Below, piece after piece: positions 37,948-48,257 of a DNA stretch of 64,000 nt. This stretch comes from Legionella rowbothamii. Lineage in GTDB: Bacteria; Pseudomonadota; Gammaproteobacteria; Legionellales; Legionellaceae. Numbering within the stretch: the first letter of the stretch is position 1; the number at the start of each line of letters is the position of its first letter. The notes beneath the pieces were generated by a model that saw only the letters and a list, made by a program, of their open reading frames with translations, was not told the DNA's origin and made no database searches. The stretch lies in NCBI RefSeq assembly GCF_900639985.1, contig NZ_CAAAIM010000001.1, forward strand, positions 310,001 to 374,000, written 5' to 3'. The position numbers were made by a program, and so were the translations under genes.

Positions 37948-39267
37948 ATGGAACTTATTAGGACAATGGATATTATGTTACCTTTATTAAAGCAAAAAAG
38001 CATGTCTCCTTTTAGTACAACAAGAAATCAAATCAAACACGTTAATTCTATAATACAAAAAATTAACAAATATCAACAAAAAAATCAGCCTCTGAAAGCA
38101 ATACCTTACATTGATAAGCTAGCAGCCTACATACAGCAACTCGATAGCGAAGAAAAAATAAAGCAACCCATAAAAGAATGGGCAGAGCAAAACTCACTTG
38201 ATGAGTTTAAAAAAAGCATCATTAGTGAGAACAAGCAGCGTGAACTGCAAAAAACAGTAAAGCACCTCACCAAAAAAGCAAAATTGTCAAGCATTTATCG
38301 CCTAGAGAACAGCCCATCAACCTATCCTAATTTGATCGGTGATAAACTTAAAACAATCGATGAAAATTTAGAATTTGAATCGTTAAATGCAGAAAATAAT
38401 CCGGCTGTTGTGGTCACTAGTCCCGATAAAAATATGCGTTTTATTGTTCGTTTTTTCCGCATGCAAAATGCAGGGGATGGTAAGCATCTTTCGCCAAAAG
38501 AAATTCGTGAGCAATGCAGTAAGGACATGCCACAAGTTCCTGCTCCTTTAGCAATGGAGCCGATCACTAAAGAGGGCAATGATGAATTGTATTTTGAATA
38601 CAGTCAGTTCTATCCCGAAGGCAATTTAAAGAATTATTTTGAAAATTTACGCGAACAAAAAGAAGAAGGTAATATTAACGAACCAGCATTTGATAAAGCC
38701 TTATTAGACTGTAGTAAGCAATTAATGGAGTTTCTCGTCTCTTTAAATGAGCGTAAAATTTGGTACACCGATATGAAGCCAAGTAATATTTTATTAAATG
38801 AAGGAAAAATTATTCTTAGTGATGTTAAAGGTTTATTGGCTAGCCAATCGTATAAAATCCCAAGCAATATGATCAATGCCACTAAGGGCTACTATTCCTC
38901 CAACGTGTTCTTCAATGATAATTCTGTTAATCTTGAGTTATTACAGTGTCAGACCATAGCTGCCACTATCTATCAATTAGCATGTGGTGAGCTACCAGAG
39001 GCCAATGGGAGCATCAACAGCTGGGAGAATATTTATGATTTTAGCCATCCTGTGTTTCAAAGTGAGCAGGGACAATTCATAAAGAGCATTATTGAGCTTT
39101 TTTCTGCCAATATTCCAATTACTATGGAAAAAGCTTTGGCAAGAGTAAAAGAGCAACTAGAGCAGATGGAAAATCATCCGCCACAAAGTGTGAGTAATGA
39201 AGATGATGAGATGTACGTCGAACACAAATTACATGAGAAGCATGGTCAGCGATATATGAAATTGTAA
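37948..39267 (+). CDS. Divergent protein-kinase-like protein (candidate effector)
   Basis: A 439-residue protein with a helical N-terminal region (1-120) and a kinase-like domain (about 125-420). The catalytic loop is YTDMKPSNILL (D275, K277, N280) and the DFG position reads LSDVKG (D292). The usual beta-3 lysine is not obvious: the aligned strand reads MRFIVRFFR, so Arg168 may replace it. It is therefore either an unusual kinase or a pseudokinase. The tail (from about 405) is acidic and His-rich. It follows the U-box-like gene and may work with it on host signalling. Two nearby ATGs (37966, 37975) are alternative starts; none has an ideal site. Confidence 0.65.
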   Translation: MELIRTMDIMLPLLKQKSMSPFSTTRNQIKHVNSIIQKINKYQQKNQPLKAIPYIDKLAAYIQQLDSEEKIKQPIKEWAEQNSLDEFKKSIISENKQRELQKTVKHLTKKAKLSSIYRLENSPSTYPNLIGDKLKTIDENLEFESLNAENNPAVVVTSPDKNMRFIVRFFRMQNAGDGKHLSPKEIREQCSKDMPQVPAPLAMEPITKEGNDELYFEYSQFYPEGNLKNYFENLREQKEEGNINEPAFDKALLDCSKQLMEFLVSLNERKIWYTDMKPSNILLNEGKIILSDVKGLLASQSYKIPSNMINATKGYYSSNVFFNDNSVNLELLQCQTIAATIYQLACGELPEANGSINSWENIYDFSHPVFQSEQGQFIKSIIELFSANIPITMEKALARVKEQLEQMENHPPQSVSNEDDEMYVEHKLHEKHGQRYMKL

Positions 39268-39302
39268 ACATAGTTTATCGCCTTTCGCTATCTCGTTAAC
39301 CT

Positions 39303-39330
39303 GTAGGTTGGGTCCATGGCCCAACCTTAC
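39303..39330. repeat. GTAGGTTGGG palindromic repeat
   Basis: GTAGGTTGGG-TCCATGGC-CCAACCTTAC forms a near-perfect stem between two converging genes. It is the same family as the repeats at 19154-19220 and 37796-37866. Confidence 0.5.
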
Positions 39331-39439
39331 AGCCAATCGAAGAGACTGGCTCACTGAATTGTCTTCCAAAACATCGAAATCAGGAAAAAAATCACATGCT
39401 TCTATTACATCTAATTTTTAACTGAACCAGTAGAAGAAT

Positions 39440-42400
39440 TTAATTAAAGCCGCCCTTCCAACTAATATCAACCGCTCTCACAAAATCCTTATCGGGAACT
39501 TTTTCCTGAACCCGCTCTATGGCCCGCGTCATGGTAATAGAATGTTTACATAAAGCCGAAATCGGGACTTGTTTGGCTTGTTGATCACCTGTTGCTGTCA
39601 ATACATTCGTATTTTGGGAAATGATACGTAATAATTTTTGCATACCTGTACCCCGAATAGGCTGTTGCGTGGGTTGTGATGTTTCTAATGCATGCAGAAT
39701 GTATTGGCAACGTAATGCCGCATGATCAAACGATAGCGCTTGTTCCATTTGCTGACTAAGTAATGCCCGCAACGCATTGTTGTCCGTCATCAAATTACTT
39801 AACCATTGTTTTACCGCTGGTGAATTACTTAAAGGATTATTAATGGTCTTAGTATTAGTCCATGCTTGCTGCTGATCTAAAAGCCCATTTACAAAAGCGT
39901 TCATAGTCACATTAACCCAATCACGCAAAGGACTTTCTATAGAACACGCATCCAGTAGGTCTGTGGCCTGACTATAAAACGAATTAAAAGCCTGGATGCT
40001 GTTAGTGCTATTTAAACAGTTTTCATAAATACGCACTAACTCATCTAAACCTGAATGATAAGATAAAGCCAGCAGCTTCTTTGTTTCTTCAATAATAGGG
40101 GCTACAGCATCCATAGGTACTAATCGATGCTGCCATTCGCGCAGCTTAAATTGAGTTAATTTCAAATGCTCTTGGGCCTTAACGCTTAGTATTTGCTCCG
40201 ACTCTTTAGTAACATCCGCTAATCTCTGGATACATTGTTGTACTACTTGAGAAGTAATTTCCCTATAACAACGTGAACATTGCAGGAGAAAAACCTTTTG
40301 TGGTCGATCTAGCTCATACTCATTCAAGATTTTTATTTCTTGATCTGCTGGACTAGAAAAAAGCTCTAACAGAATTGCTTTCATACTGTTAGGGAGTTTG
40401 GAAACAATGTGCTCCAATGTGTCTTTATTCAAAAAGACATGGTATTGCTTGAGAAATTGGCTAAAAAGCGTCTCTAAAGACCATTGAAGATCAAGAGCGT
40501 TATTTATCCATGTTTGAATTTTGCGTAATTGCTTCTCTTGCTCTTTTAATTTTCTTACCGCTGTCCCGTGAAAACGATATTGTTCAATATCTCGTTTTTG
40601 GGCCTCAGGATTACTTGTGTAATAATGAACTAAAGCAGCTAATGCCTTGTCTTGCGGATTCTTTAATTTATGCTTATCTACAACCGTTTTAATGACAGCA
40701 GGAACACCTTGTTGACTATTCGATGCAGTCAAACATTCATATAAAGCATAAACGAGTACGCGATCGATTTGCAAAGGATATTGTTTAAGAATAGCTTGCA
40801 AGACCTTATCATCTCCGGCCTGTATTACTGGCTCAAATAATTCATTCCAAGCATTTAAGTCTAATGGAAAAGTCGCTTGCAGGATTTCTCTATAACGCGC
40901 CTCTGTGATTAACTTACTGGATAATAACTCAGGATGTATCTTTTTCACATGGTGCAACAATAAAGCAATTAAGTGTTCGGTTGATGGCGTATGGTCATTT
41001 GAGGTAGCCATAAGCCGCAATAAATGATCTCGAATGTTCATCATCGCTTTAATATGTGCACTCGGCTCATTACTAGCAGCTGAAGAAATGGCTAAAACGT
41101 GATTGGCTTTACGTTGCTCTATTCTAGGAGCAAACCAACCATAATAAATCGCTCTGGGAAGGCTTGTTAACGCATAATTAGCGCCAAGCACTGCGCCATA
41201 AAAAAAACCGCCAATACCTGCTAATACCCCCCAAAATACTTTATGCTGTTCTTTACGGTGAAAAGCTTGATTACCTTGGATGTAAGCCTGAGAAAATGGT
41301 TGCGTTATCAAGCTGAAAATGGATTTATTACGGCGAATAAGTGGTAATGCAGCCCCTACCATTTTACTTAACTTATCTAATAATACCTCACGCGTTGAAG
41401 GCATCACTATTTGCTCACCATCGATGCCACGAAAACTAGAGGAAAAGTTATCTTCATGACGCCGGCTATAAAAATCGCGAAATACCTCAGGAGATGGGCG
41501 TTGATATTTTAAAGCATCATGCATCAATCCTGGTGAAACCTTAGGTGAAATATTCGCTTGTGCGTCCTGGCTAAGCATCGCAAAATAATCTTTGATTGCA
41601 GGCTTCTTTAGTAGTGGACTAATATGAATACGAGCTTGTTCTGCAACGGCTTTTGCCATTTCATCGCTAGGAGCGGGATAGAAGAAACGAGTAAGCTCAC
41701 CGAGATAGTCCAAGGTAGACTCATACTGACTGCAGTTCGCCCTATTTTCATTTGTTAGTAAAGGCTTTAATGTTTTCAGTTCACGAATTAAACGCTCACA
41801 AGTTGCACGATTATGAGGGCTAAACATTTTAGGGGAGCGAGTCAACTCAACAAAATAATAGTGTAAATCAGCATCGTCCTTGGTTAGGGAATAAAGGCTA
41901 TGAATTAATTCTTTAAATAAGGAAAAGAATGCCTCCTGACAACTCTCTGCACTCCGTTCAGTGTCATGCACAATACGATCAAAGTCACTCCATTTATGCC
42001 TTATTGTAGCATTCATCTTATGAGGTAATGCTGGGGTCTCACACGCCATAGACGGTAAAAATCGAGACAAAATAGAAAAGTAATACTCTTTGAAGGTAGG
42101 GCAATATGTCATTAAACGTGATGATTGCAGCATACGTACTACGAAGGAGGCACAAAGCTCTACTTGTTTAAAATGACTATCAAAATTTTTGGGGACTACC
42201 CCAATAAAGGGCACTGATACATGCTCACTTTCACGGATGATTTGTCCATAAAACGTATCAGGAATAAATTCATCTGGACCGATTGGGTTATAAACACTAT
42301 GACCTCTGATGCTACTCGAAGAAGCTTGGGCATATTGCAATTGTAAAGGCCATAATGGGTTTGCCACCGAAAGTGACTGTAAGCACTCACCAGAACCAAT

Positions 42401-44053
42401 ATCTCGCGGAAAAGACTCCACCACTAAAGAGCCCGCTTGGCGAAACATGGGGGTCTGCTTGAAGTCACCTTTTTTAGTTTTAAAATAAGTACCTTGAGAA
42501 TCGGGTTGATAAAAAGATTCAACCTGTGGCATGCCTTCATCAGTATATTTAAGAACAAAGTGCCGACGGTACTTAACATAAGCAGAGTTTTCAAAATAAT
42601 GAGGTTCAGGGAACAGGGTCCCCATAAGATTGTCGACTAAGGCACTGTAGAGCGTATTACCATATTCGGAAGGTTGTAGCTGTGTCATGAACTCAAAGCT
42701 TGATAGTAATGCTTCAAGTTCAAAGCGTACCCCGATTGTTGCGTTCATATGAGCCTCAGCCGGACCTTGGCGATGAAGGCTCAAATTTCTAAAATGCGAA
42801 GCCCATTCAGAATCATTAAAGCGAAAAGCATCAGTCCCCGCTTCATTAGATTCGTTAACTACCCCACCCCAGTTGGCACCAATTCCTAATGCTTGTCCAC
42901 GGTTAAATTGAAACGCCTGTAAAAACCGCATCAGGTAGCGGCTGATTACTAACAAATTTGCGTCATCAATAACCGTTTCACTTACGTTACATTGTTCTCG
43001 CAAAATGCCCAGAATCATGTCTTCATTTAAGGTGCTTAATGTGGTCTGCGGGCGCAAAAAAGGACTAACGTAACATTCATAAGAAGAAGCCTGCAGCGTC
43101 ATAAACTCAACACCGAGACGTTGTAATACAATCTGCAACCAATCAAAAAACTCATCATTTAACGGTAATTCAATTAGTTGAGAGAGTTGACGCCGAATAG
43201 CCCCCCTCCATTGCTTCCAAGGCAAGAATTCCGGTGCCTGCTTTGTTAAAGCATCAGCATGTCCACCAGGCTTAAAGGCAAATCCATTAATTAATAAATA
43301 ATCACTGGATTCAATAAGCCCTGCCTCATTAAACTTGTAGTTAAAATTTTCTGAAAAAGGCTTTTCCTTGGAACTCTTATTCGAGGATAAAGGCAGATTA
43401 ATTTCAGCAACTGGCTGCTTAGGTAATGGTTCTTGTTCTTTTAATGCGGATGGTTCTGTGTTGGTGATGGGTGACAATAAATAAGAGGATGTTTCCAAAA
43501 ACTCTTCAATAGGAGCAGTAGACCAAGGAATCATTGCTTTTAGCAATTGCCATAAGCTATGAGGATTGCATCCCATATGATGGATTGCAATAGCATGCAA
43601 GACCCTTTGATAGGCCTCATCTAAAGCAGCAGGCTCAAGGTCTTGATCTAGCTCATTAACATGATAGGCTTCAATGAGCTGGTTAAATTGTTCAATTTTG
43701 CGATTGATTTCTTGGCTATGGATAGGATATTCGCCCAAAAAACTGGGCAAGCGGTATTTGAACGGAGCATTAGGATTGCACGTAGATTTCTGCAATTGAG
43801 CTACTAATGCTAAGGCTTGTTCAATTGGCGATTGCTCAGTAGGCAATGTTGTATATTGCTCTTGTAAGCTAGTGTGCAATTCATGAATACATTCATCATC
43901 ACTTAACATCGCCAGCAAAAAGTACGCATGCGTTAGCGTGTCTGAGTTTAGCTGCTCACGCATCATACGTGGCAGTTTCGCTCGAAGCTGTTCCAATAAC
44001 TTAGAACTTCCAGTTACTTCATCAGGTGTAGTTAATGCTTCATACTGCGGCAT
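39440..44053 (-). CDS. Giant protein of unknown function (downstream member of a coupled pair)
   Basis: A 1,537-residue protein, mostly helical by composition, without signal peptide. One Gly-rich hydrophobic segment (KVFWGVLAGIGGFFYGAVLG and on through ANYALTSLPRAIYYG, residues about 936-974) could form a membrane hairpin. Residues ~230-600 contain mixed alpha/beta sequence with aromatic-rich stretches (IGANWGGVVN, YVKYRRHFVLKYTDEG). The C-terminal third is helical-repeat-like. I recognise no family. The start ATG lies 4 nt after the stop of the upstream gene and uses an AAGG overlapping that stop, so the two are translationally coupled and probably made in fixed ratio. Size and setting suggest an effector or a component of a surface/secretion assembly; neither is proven. 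Confidence 0.7.
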   Translation of the reverse strand: MPQYEALTTPDEVTGSSKLLEQLRAKLPRMMREQLNSDTLTHAYFLLAMLSDDECIHELHTSLQEQYTTLPTEQSPIEQALALVAQLQKSTCNPNAPFKYRLPSFLGEYPIHSQEINRKIEQFNQLIEAYHVNELDQDLEPAALDEAYQRVLHAIAIHHMGCNPHSLWQLLKAMIPWSTAPIEEFLETSSYLLSPITNTEPSALKEQEPLPKQPVAEINLPLSSNKSSKEKPFSENFNYKFNEAGLIESSDYLLINGFAFKPGGHADALTKQAPEFLPWKQWRGAIRRQLSQLIELPLNDEFFDWLQIVLQRLGVEFMTLQASSYECYVSPFLRPQTTLSTLNEDMILGILREQCNVSETVIDDANLLVISRYLMRFLQAFQFNRGQALGIGANWGGVVNESNEAGTDAFRFNDSEWASHFRNLSLHRQGPAEAHMNATIGVRFELEALLSSFEFMTQLQPSEYGNTLYSALVDNLMGTLFPEPHYFENSAYVKYRRHFVLKYTDEGMPQVESFYQPDSQGTYFKTKKGDFKQTPMFRQAGSLVVESFPRDIGSGECLQSLSVANPLWPLQLQYAQASSSSIRGHSVYNPIGPDEFIPDTFYGQIIRESEHVSVPFIGVVPKNFDSHFKQVELCASFVVRMLQSSRLMTYCPTFKEYYFSILSRFLPSMACETPALPHKMNATIRHKWSDFDRIVHDTERSAESCQEAFFSLFKELIHSLYSLTKDDADLHYYFVELTRSPKMFSPHNRATCERLIRELKTLKPLLTNENRANCSQYESTLDYLGELTRFFYPAPSDEMAKAVAEQARIHISPLLKKPAIKDYFAMLSQDAQANISPKVSPGLMHDALKYQRPSPEVFRDFYSRRHEDNFSSSFRGIDGEQIVMPSTREVLLDKLSKMVGAALPLIRRNKSIFSLITQPFSQAYIQGNQAFHRKEQHKVFWGVLAGIGGFFYGAVLGANYALTSLPRAIYYGWFAPRIEQRKANHVLAISSAASNEPSAHIKAMMNIRDHLLRLMATSNDHTPSTEHLIALLLHHVKKIHPELLSSKLITEARYREILQATFPLDLNAWNELFEPVIQAGDDKVLQAILKQYPLQIDRVLVYALYECLTASNSQQGVPAVIKTVVDKHKLKNPQDKALAALVHYYTSNPEAQKRDIEQYRFHGTAVRKLKEQEKQLRKIQTWINNALDLQWSLETLFSQFLKQYHVFLNKDTLEHIVSKLPNSMKAILLELFSSPADQEIKILNEYELDRPQKVFLLQCSRCYREITSQVVQQCIQRLADVTKESEQILSVKAQEHLKLTQFKLREWQHRLVPMDAVAPIIEETKKLLALSYHSGLDELVRIYENCLNSTNSIQAFNSFYSQATDLLDACSIESPLRDWVNVTMNAFVNGLLDQQQAWTNTKTINNPLSNSPAVKQWLSNLMTDNNALRALLSQQMEQALSFDHAALRCQYILHALETSQPTQQPIRGTGMQKLLRIISQNTNVLTATGDQQAKQVPISALCKHSITMTRAIERVQEKVPDKDFVRAVDISWKGGFN

Positions 44054-44057
44054 ATAC

Positions 44058-47000
44058 TTACCTTAATTCCATTAGATTAGCCTCTTCAACATTCTCTTCT
44101 TGCTGGACTGACACCAAGCCCATATCCGTTTTGAAGGCATCGCGTGTAGGTTCTTTTCTTCTACCCGACCCATGGATGATAATGTCATTTATTTTAACTT
44201 GCTTATAACGTTGGTATACCTCTTCAAACACGTGTTCATACAATGTTTGTGCCTTCGCACTACGTTGCTCTTCAGGCAATGCGTTATGTAAGTTGTTCAA
44301 TAAAGGAGAACCACGTTTTTTGGCTTCATCAATGAATCGGCGCAATATACCTTGTGCATCATCATCATTTGCAAATTGCCCTACAAATTGTAGATCTGTT
44401 CTAGGGGCCTCATCATAAGCGCCAAATAGCGAATGATAACTAGATAAAGCAATACCACCAAAATCAAGTCGTCTTACTAAGTCATCTTGTACTTGTACAT
44501 TTTGGTTAGGTACCAACAACCCAATAATAATGCGATAAAACTCTTTTAAACCTTTTTTATTATCACGCCCTTCTTCATCGTCATCCAACACTGCTAGACC
44601 TTCAATCTGCTGATCCACCACTTGCTTCAAGCGTTCTTGAGCAGATAAAGTTGATTGTGTTTGTGAGCTTTGATCTAGTGTTTGTAGTGAAGCCAACATG
44701 TTGATAAGTAGTGCTCCTGTTCCAGCACTCGAACCGGCGCAGGGATCTTCAACAACATTTTTAGATAGACCATTGGGGTTAGATGAGTCGTTACTTTCTA
44801 CGCGTAATGCGACATGAGAATCCCGATGCAAACTAAGAATTTCCAAAATTTTAATGAGTTCAATTGTAGTATCTAATCCCACTAAACTGCTTTGAGCTAA
44901 AACTTTCAGAACATTGGTGACAGTGCCTGCGACAGCATCGGTGAAAAAACCGATTGGTTGAAATGTCTCAGTGCTCTCTTTGCTGGATTTTTCACTTTCA
45001 TGGGTTTGCACCGGATGCAAGTTTTGATCAGTGGAGTGGGCTTGTTTATGCGACCAATTAGCAGAATCATTCGACAGTGCGGGTAAAGCTAAAGCACCAC
45101 CAGTTGACCATAAAGATCCCTCCACAAGATAGCGCAATGCTTCCGCTGCTGAAGACAAGATCGTTCGTTGTAAAGAGTGCATTGCAAGATTTCGTTGCTC
45201 AGTATCCATATTATCTTTTACTGCATGGTGTAATGCCATAGCGATTCTCATTAGAGAAACCCCGCTATGTGATAAGGTTAGGCGTAACGCTGTCATAGCA
45301 TGAATTGCACTGCTTTCTTGTTGCGAGTGACTGTCCCAAGCAATCTGTTCACTGGATTGAGCAGACTCATCTTTGCTGGGTAGCTCATTAATTTTTTGAG
45401 AAAGCTCATTGGCACGATTCTTATCAATTAAGCTCAGTGAGCGGCAAACACTGATCATTTCATCACATATCAGCAAAATAGCACTTACTGCCCAATAAAG
45501 AGCGGCTGTATTACTAGCACCCGTTTGATGCGTTGATAATAAAGAACCCTCTTTTTTCGAGCTACCTTGCCCCATAACTTGTTCCATTTCTTGCATCATG
45601 TTTCGTGTTGATGCTTGGATCATGTTAAGCCCTTGGGTTATGCTCGGTAGTGTTTCCATTAATGCTTCATTTTTCTGAGCATCATTCGTATTAACCCCTC
45701 CCTTACTCGCTTTTGTAGCCAATAAGCCTGGATTAGTAAATACACTGTGGGTCAATAAAAGAGAAGTTAATCCCGACTGAGAGGTAGTTTCCAATTGACT
45801 TGCCATGTCTCGATTTAGTTTGGGAATAACATGTTGGCCGTTTTCTTGTTCAATGCGATCAAGTATTGCTTTGATCCTGCCTTCGGAATTATTAAAAACA
45901 CCCTGCTTAGCTAAATCGACAACATGATTGCTACTGACACTCGAAGAACTTTCTTCTTGATTTACGGGTTGTTGATTAAGCAATTGACGTACTGCCTCAG
46001 CAAGTTGCGAAACATTACTTAATAATACGGACATGGAGCGGCTAGAAATCACCTCACTGCTTTCTACTGCAGTTTCAATTGCACTTGGGCCTTTTAAATT
46101 ATCTGCACAAAGACGCAAGATATTGGACAAGGAACTAAAATTGGAATGTAAGCTATTGATGCGATCAACCCCTCCAGATGGCCCTTGAGCTGTTGCCTCA
46201 ACTAGAGCTCTTTTTAACCGTCCTTCGGACATTACAAGCGAAGTTTTGTTAAGTGCACGTGATGATTTTACAAATAATGATAAAGCAACTAAACGAATTA
46301 AGACCGTATTTATCGGAGAGCTCATACTTTGGTTAGACAATAAATTAGAAGCCTGATCCATATTAGATAATTCTTCATCTAGCTCCAGTAAACGTACCTT
46401 TGATTGTTGGCTATCAGTATTCTGAGTAGCTTTTGAAACATCACTGCTTGCAACATATACATTTTTTTTACCGTCTCTGCTTACCGATTCCTCTGTTAAA
46501 AAATGACTCGTTGCACTTATTTCTTTGAACGTTTGCCCAACAAGATCAGTCCCTAAAGCCAATGCAGTAGGTATCGCTCCAGTAATCCCTATGCTCCCTC
46601 CCGCAAGAGTGGAGCCTAATTGTGCATGGGTACTGGCATGTGAGTTATTTCGCGGAAATTCCTTATACACGCCCTCCATTACTTTCTCGCCCTGCTTACC
46701 AATAGCTTCTGATACACTCTGCATGCTAGGGAATGAACCATTACCATTCGCTTTAAAGGTAGATGTCTTTTTAAATGCATCGTGCACTTTATCTGATGGA
46801 ATTTCTAAGTGTGATAAACCGTTTGCCGTATGTTTAATTACTGAGGACACATCACTAGGAACTTGTGCTAAATGAATTGCACCGCTGTAAATACTTAATA
46901 AAGTATTTTGAACCACAAATGCAATAGAATTATCTGTGGCAATCAGACCATCTTTCAGCTCAGGTAAATAAGTTTCTAAAACAGAAGGCTCTATTTGAGG

Positions 47001-47201
47001 TTGGTCATCAAATAAAGCTTTTAATGCGTGGAATAATGAATCTCGCTGGCCACTGTTTACTGAAAGTACAGCACTCGCTTTTTGTGCTGCTAAGGCGGAT
47101 TGAGAGAGTCCACTACCAATTCCAGAAAAGGTAGCCGTTGTCCCACCAGGAATGGCGGCAGTAGTTACACTAGAACTCCGAAAGAAATCATTTTTAGGCA
47201 T
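44058..47201 (-). CDS. Ser-rich giant protein of unknown function (upstream member of a coupled pair)
   Basis: A protein of about 1,047 residues rich in Ser, Asn, Gln, Ala and Leu. It is largely amphipathic helix with flexible Ser-rich linkers (QEESSSSVSS, TQSTLSAQ) and no signal peptide. Weakly hydrophobic segments occur at GSTLAGGSIGITGAIPTALA (about residue 200) and AALYWAVSAILLICDEMI (about 545). AAGGGA is 7 nt before ATG 47199-47201. A TTG 22 codons upstream keeps the frame open but has no site, so I use 47201. The composition resembles structural or translocator-like proteins, but no family is recognised. It is first in a two-gene operon with the 1,537-aa protein. Confidence 0.7.
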   Translation of the reverse strand: MPKNDFFRSSSVTTAAIPGGTTATFSGIGSGLSQSALAAQKASAVLSVNSGQRDSLFHALKALFDDQPQIEPSVLETYLPELKDGLIATDNSIAFVVQNTLLSIYSGAIHLAQVPSDVSSVIKHTANGLSHLEIPSDKVHDAFKKTSTFKANGNGSFPSMQSVSEAIGKQGEKVMEGVYKEFPRNNSHASTHAQLGSTLAGGSIGITGAIPTALALGTDLVGQTFKEISATSHFLTEESVSRDGKKNVYVASSDVSKATQNTDSQQSKVRLLELDEELSNMDQASNLLSNQSMSSPINTVLIRLVALSLFVKSSRALNKTSLVMSEGRLKRALVEATAQGPSGGVDRINSLHSNFSSLSNILRLCADNLKGPSAIETAVESSEVISSRSMSVLLSNVSQLAEAVRQLLNQQPVNQEESSSSVSSNHVVDLAKQGVFNNSEGRIKAILDRIEQENGQHVIPKLNRDMASQLETTSQSGLTSLLLTHSVFTNPGLLATKASKGGVNTNDAQKNEALMETLPSITQGLNMIQASTRNMMQEMEQVMGQGSSKKEGSLLSTHQTGASNTAALYWAVSAILLICDEMISVCRSLSLIDKNRANELSQKINELPSKDESAQSSEQIAWDSHSQQESSAIHAMTALRLTLSHSGVSLMRIAMALHHAVKDNMDTEQRNLAMHSLQRTILSSAAEALRYLVEGSLWSTGGALALPALSNDSANWSHKQAHSTDQNLHPVQTHESEKSSKESTETFQPIGFFTDAVAGTVTNVLKVLAQSSLVGLDTTIELIKILEILSLHRDSHVALRVESNDSSNPNGLSKNVVEDPCAGSSAGTGALLINMLASLQTLDQSSQTQSTLSAQERLKQVVDQQIEGLAVLDDDEEGRDNKKGLKEFYRIIIGLLVPNQNVQVQDDLVRRLDFGGIALSSYHSLFGAYDEAPRTDLQFVGQFANDDDAQGILRRFIDEAKKRGSPLLNNLHNALPEEQRSAKAQTLYEHVFEEVYQRYKQVKINDIIIHGSGRRKEPTRDAFKTDMGLVSVQQEENVEEANLMELR

Positions 47202-47621
47202 ATCCAAGTCCCTTAATTGCTTCGAGCTAAAGGGCCGGAATTTATAGAATAGTTTTTTTCTTGTCAATGAAGTTATTGATCATTCTGATAAAAATATTTT
47301 CTTATTCAAGCAGGTTATGAAAAAAAATGAGACAAAACAATGAGAGTACTCCCAGTGCAAAAACTTATTAATTCCTGACGATGCCGAGCCTCATTTATCA
47401 TGCCCTTACCGCCTCAGGTAAGGGCACTTATCAAATAAATAGATGCTTTTTAAAGAGGGTTTCAGCCAGCAAATTATCATTTTATGCTGTCGCATATCAT
47501 GTAAATAATCAACCCTGTTTTAATCTAACCTGGCTCCTTGTAACCGGGTTTTCATTTTTTCAGCCAACATTCCGTCATCTCGCACAGGAAAACCAGGCGG
47601 CATGCAACCAGGCTCTAATAA
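47202..47621. other. Intergenic region with hairpin and terminator-like signal
   Basis: A perfect 10-bp hairpin, TGCCCTTACC-GCCTCA-GGTAAGGGCA, is at 47401-47426, upstream of the giant operon. A second stem-loop (AACCTGG ... CCGGGTT, 47528-47551 region) is followed by TTCATTTTTT, reading as a plus-strand terminator. A plus-strand frame of 91 codons here lacks a ribosome-binding site and family features, and I do not call it. Confidence 0.45.
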
Positions 47622-48257
47622 TTATTTACCCGCATTCATTTTATCAAAATAGCTAGTCATTAGATTTCGATAATTAGGAATATAGTTAGAGAACAAATTG
47701 CCCAATCCTTCGATGTCATTGCGCCAGTCACGATGAAGCTCACAAGCCATACCAAACCATGTCATTAATTGAACCCCTGCGGCTTGCATTCGTAACCAGG
47801 CACTGTGACGAGTGACCTCATCAAACGTACCTGAGGCGTCAGTCACAACAAATACCTCAAACCCCTCTTCTATTGCCGAAAGTGCGGGAAAGGCAACGCA
47901 AACCTCAGTTACTACACCTGCGATAATTAATTGTTTTTTACCCGTGGCTTTTACCGCTTTAACAAAATCGGGATTATCCCAGGCATTAATATTTCCAGGC
48001 CGTGGAATATAAGCAGCCTCGGGATGCATTTCTTTTAGTTCAGGTACAAGAGGACCATTAGGTCCTTGTTCAAAACTTGTGGTTAGCACCGTGGGCAATT
48101 TAAAGTATTTACCGCAGGCAGAAACTGCAAGTACATTATTCTTAAATTCATTAGGCGAGAAATCTTGGACTAAGGAGATAAGGCCTGATTGATGATCAAC
48201 TAATAATAAAGCACAATCTTCTTTATCTAGGCGTCTATACCGAAATTGATTGCTCAT
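47622..48257 (-). CDS. Isochorismatase-family (YcaC-like) hydrolase
   Basis: A 211-residue cysteine hydrolase of the isochorismatase superfamily, matching YcaC in length and layout. LLLVDHQ gives Asp21, ATGKKQLIIAG a candidate Lys, and VVTEVCVAFPALSA the nucleophile Cys120 following the family cis-peptide VxT motif. The natural substrate of YcaC-type enzymes is not established. GGAG lies 6 nt before the ATG. The gene stands alone. Confidence 0.88.
   Translation of the reverse strand: MSNQFRYRRLDKEDCALLLVDHQSGLISLVQDFSPNEFKNNVLAVSACGKYFKLPTVLTTSFEQGPNGPLVPELKEMHPEAAYIPRPGNINAWDNPDFVKAVKATGKKQLIIAGVVTEVCVAFPALSAIEEGFEVFVVTDASGTFDEVTRHSAWLRMQAAGVQLMTWFGMACELHRDWRNDIEGLGNLFSNYIPNYRNLMTSYFDKMNAGK

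Noticed and set aside
47381-47656. 91-codon plus-strand frame between the giant operon and the YcaC-like gene
   Set aside because: It runs through a perfect hairpin and a terminator-like stem, lacks a ribosome-binding site and overlaps the end of the opposite gene.
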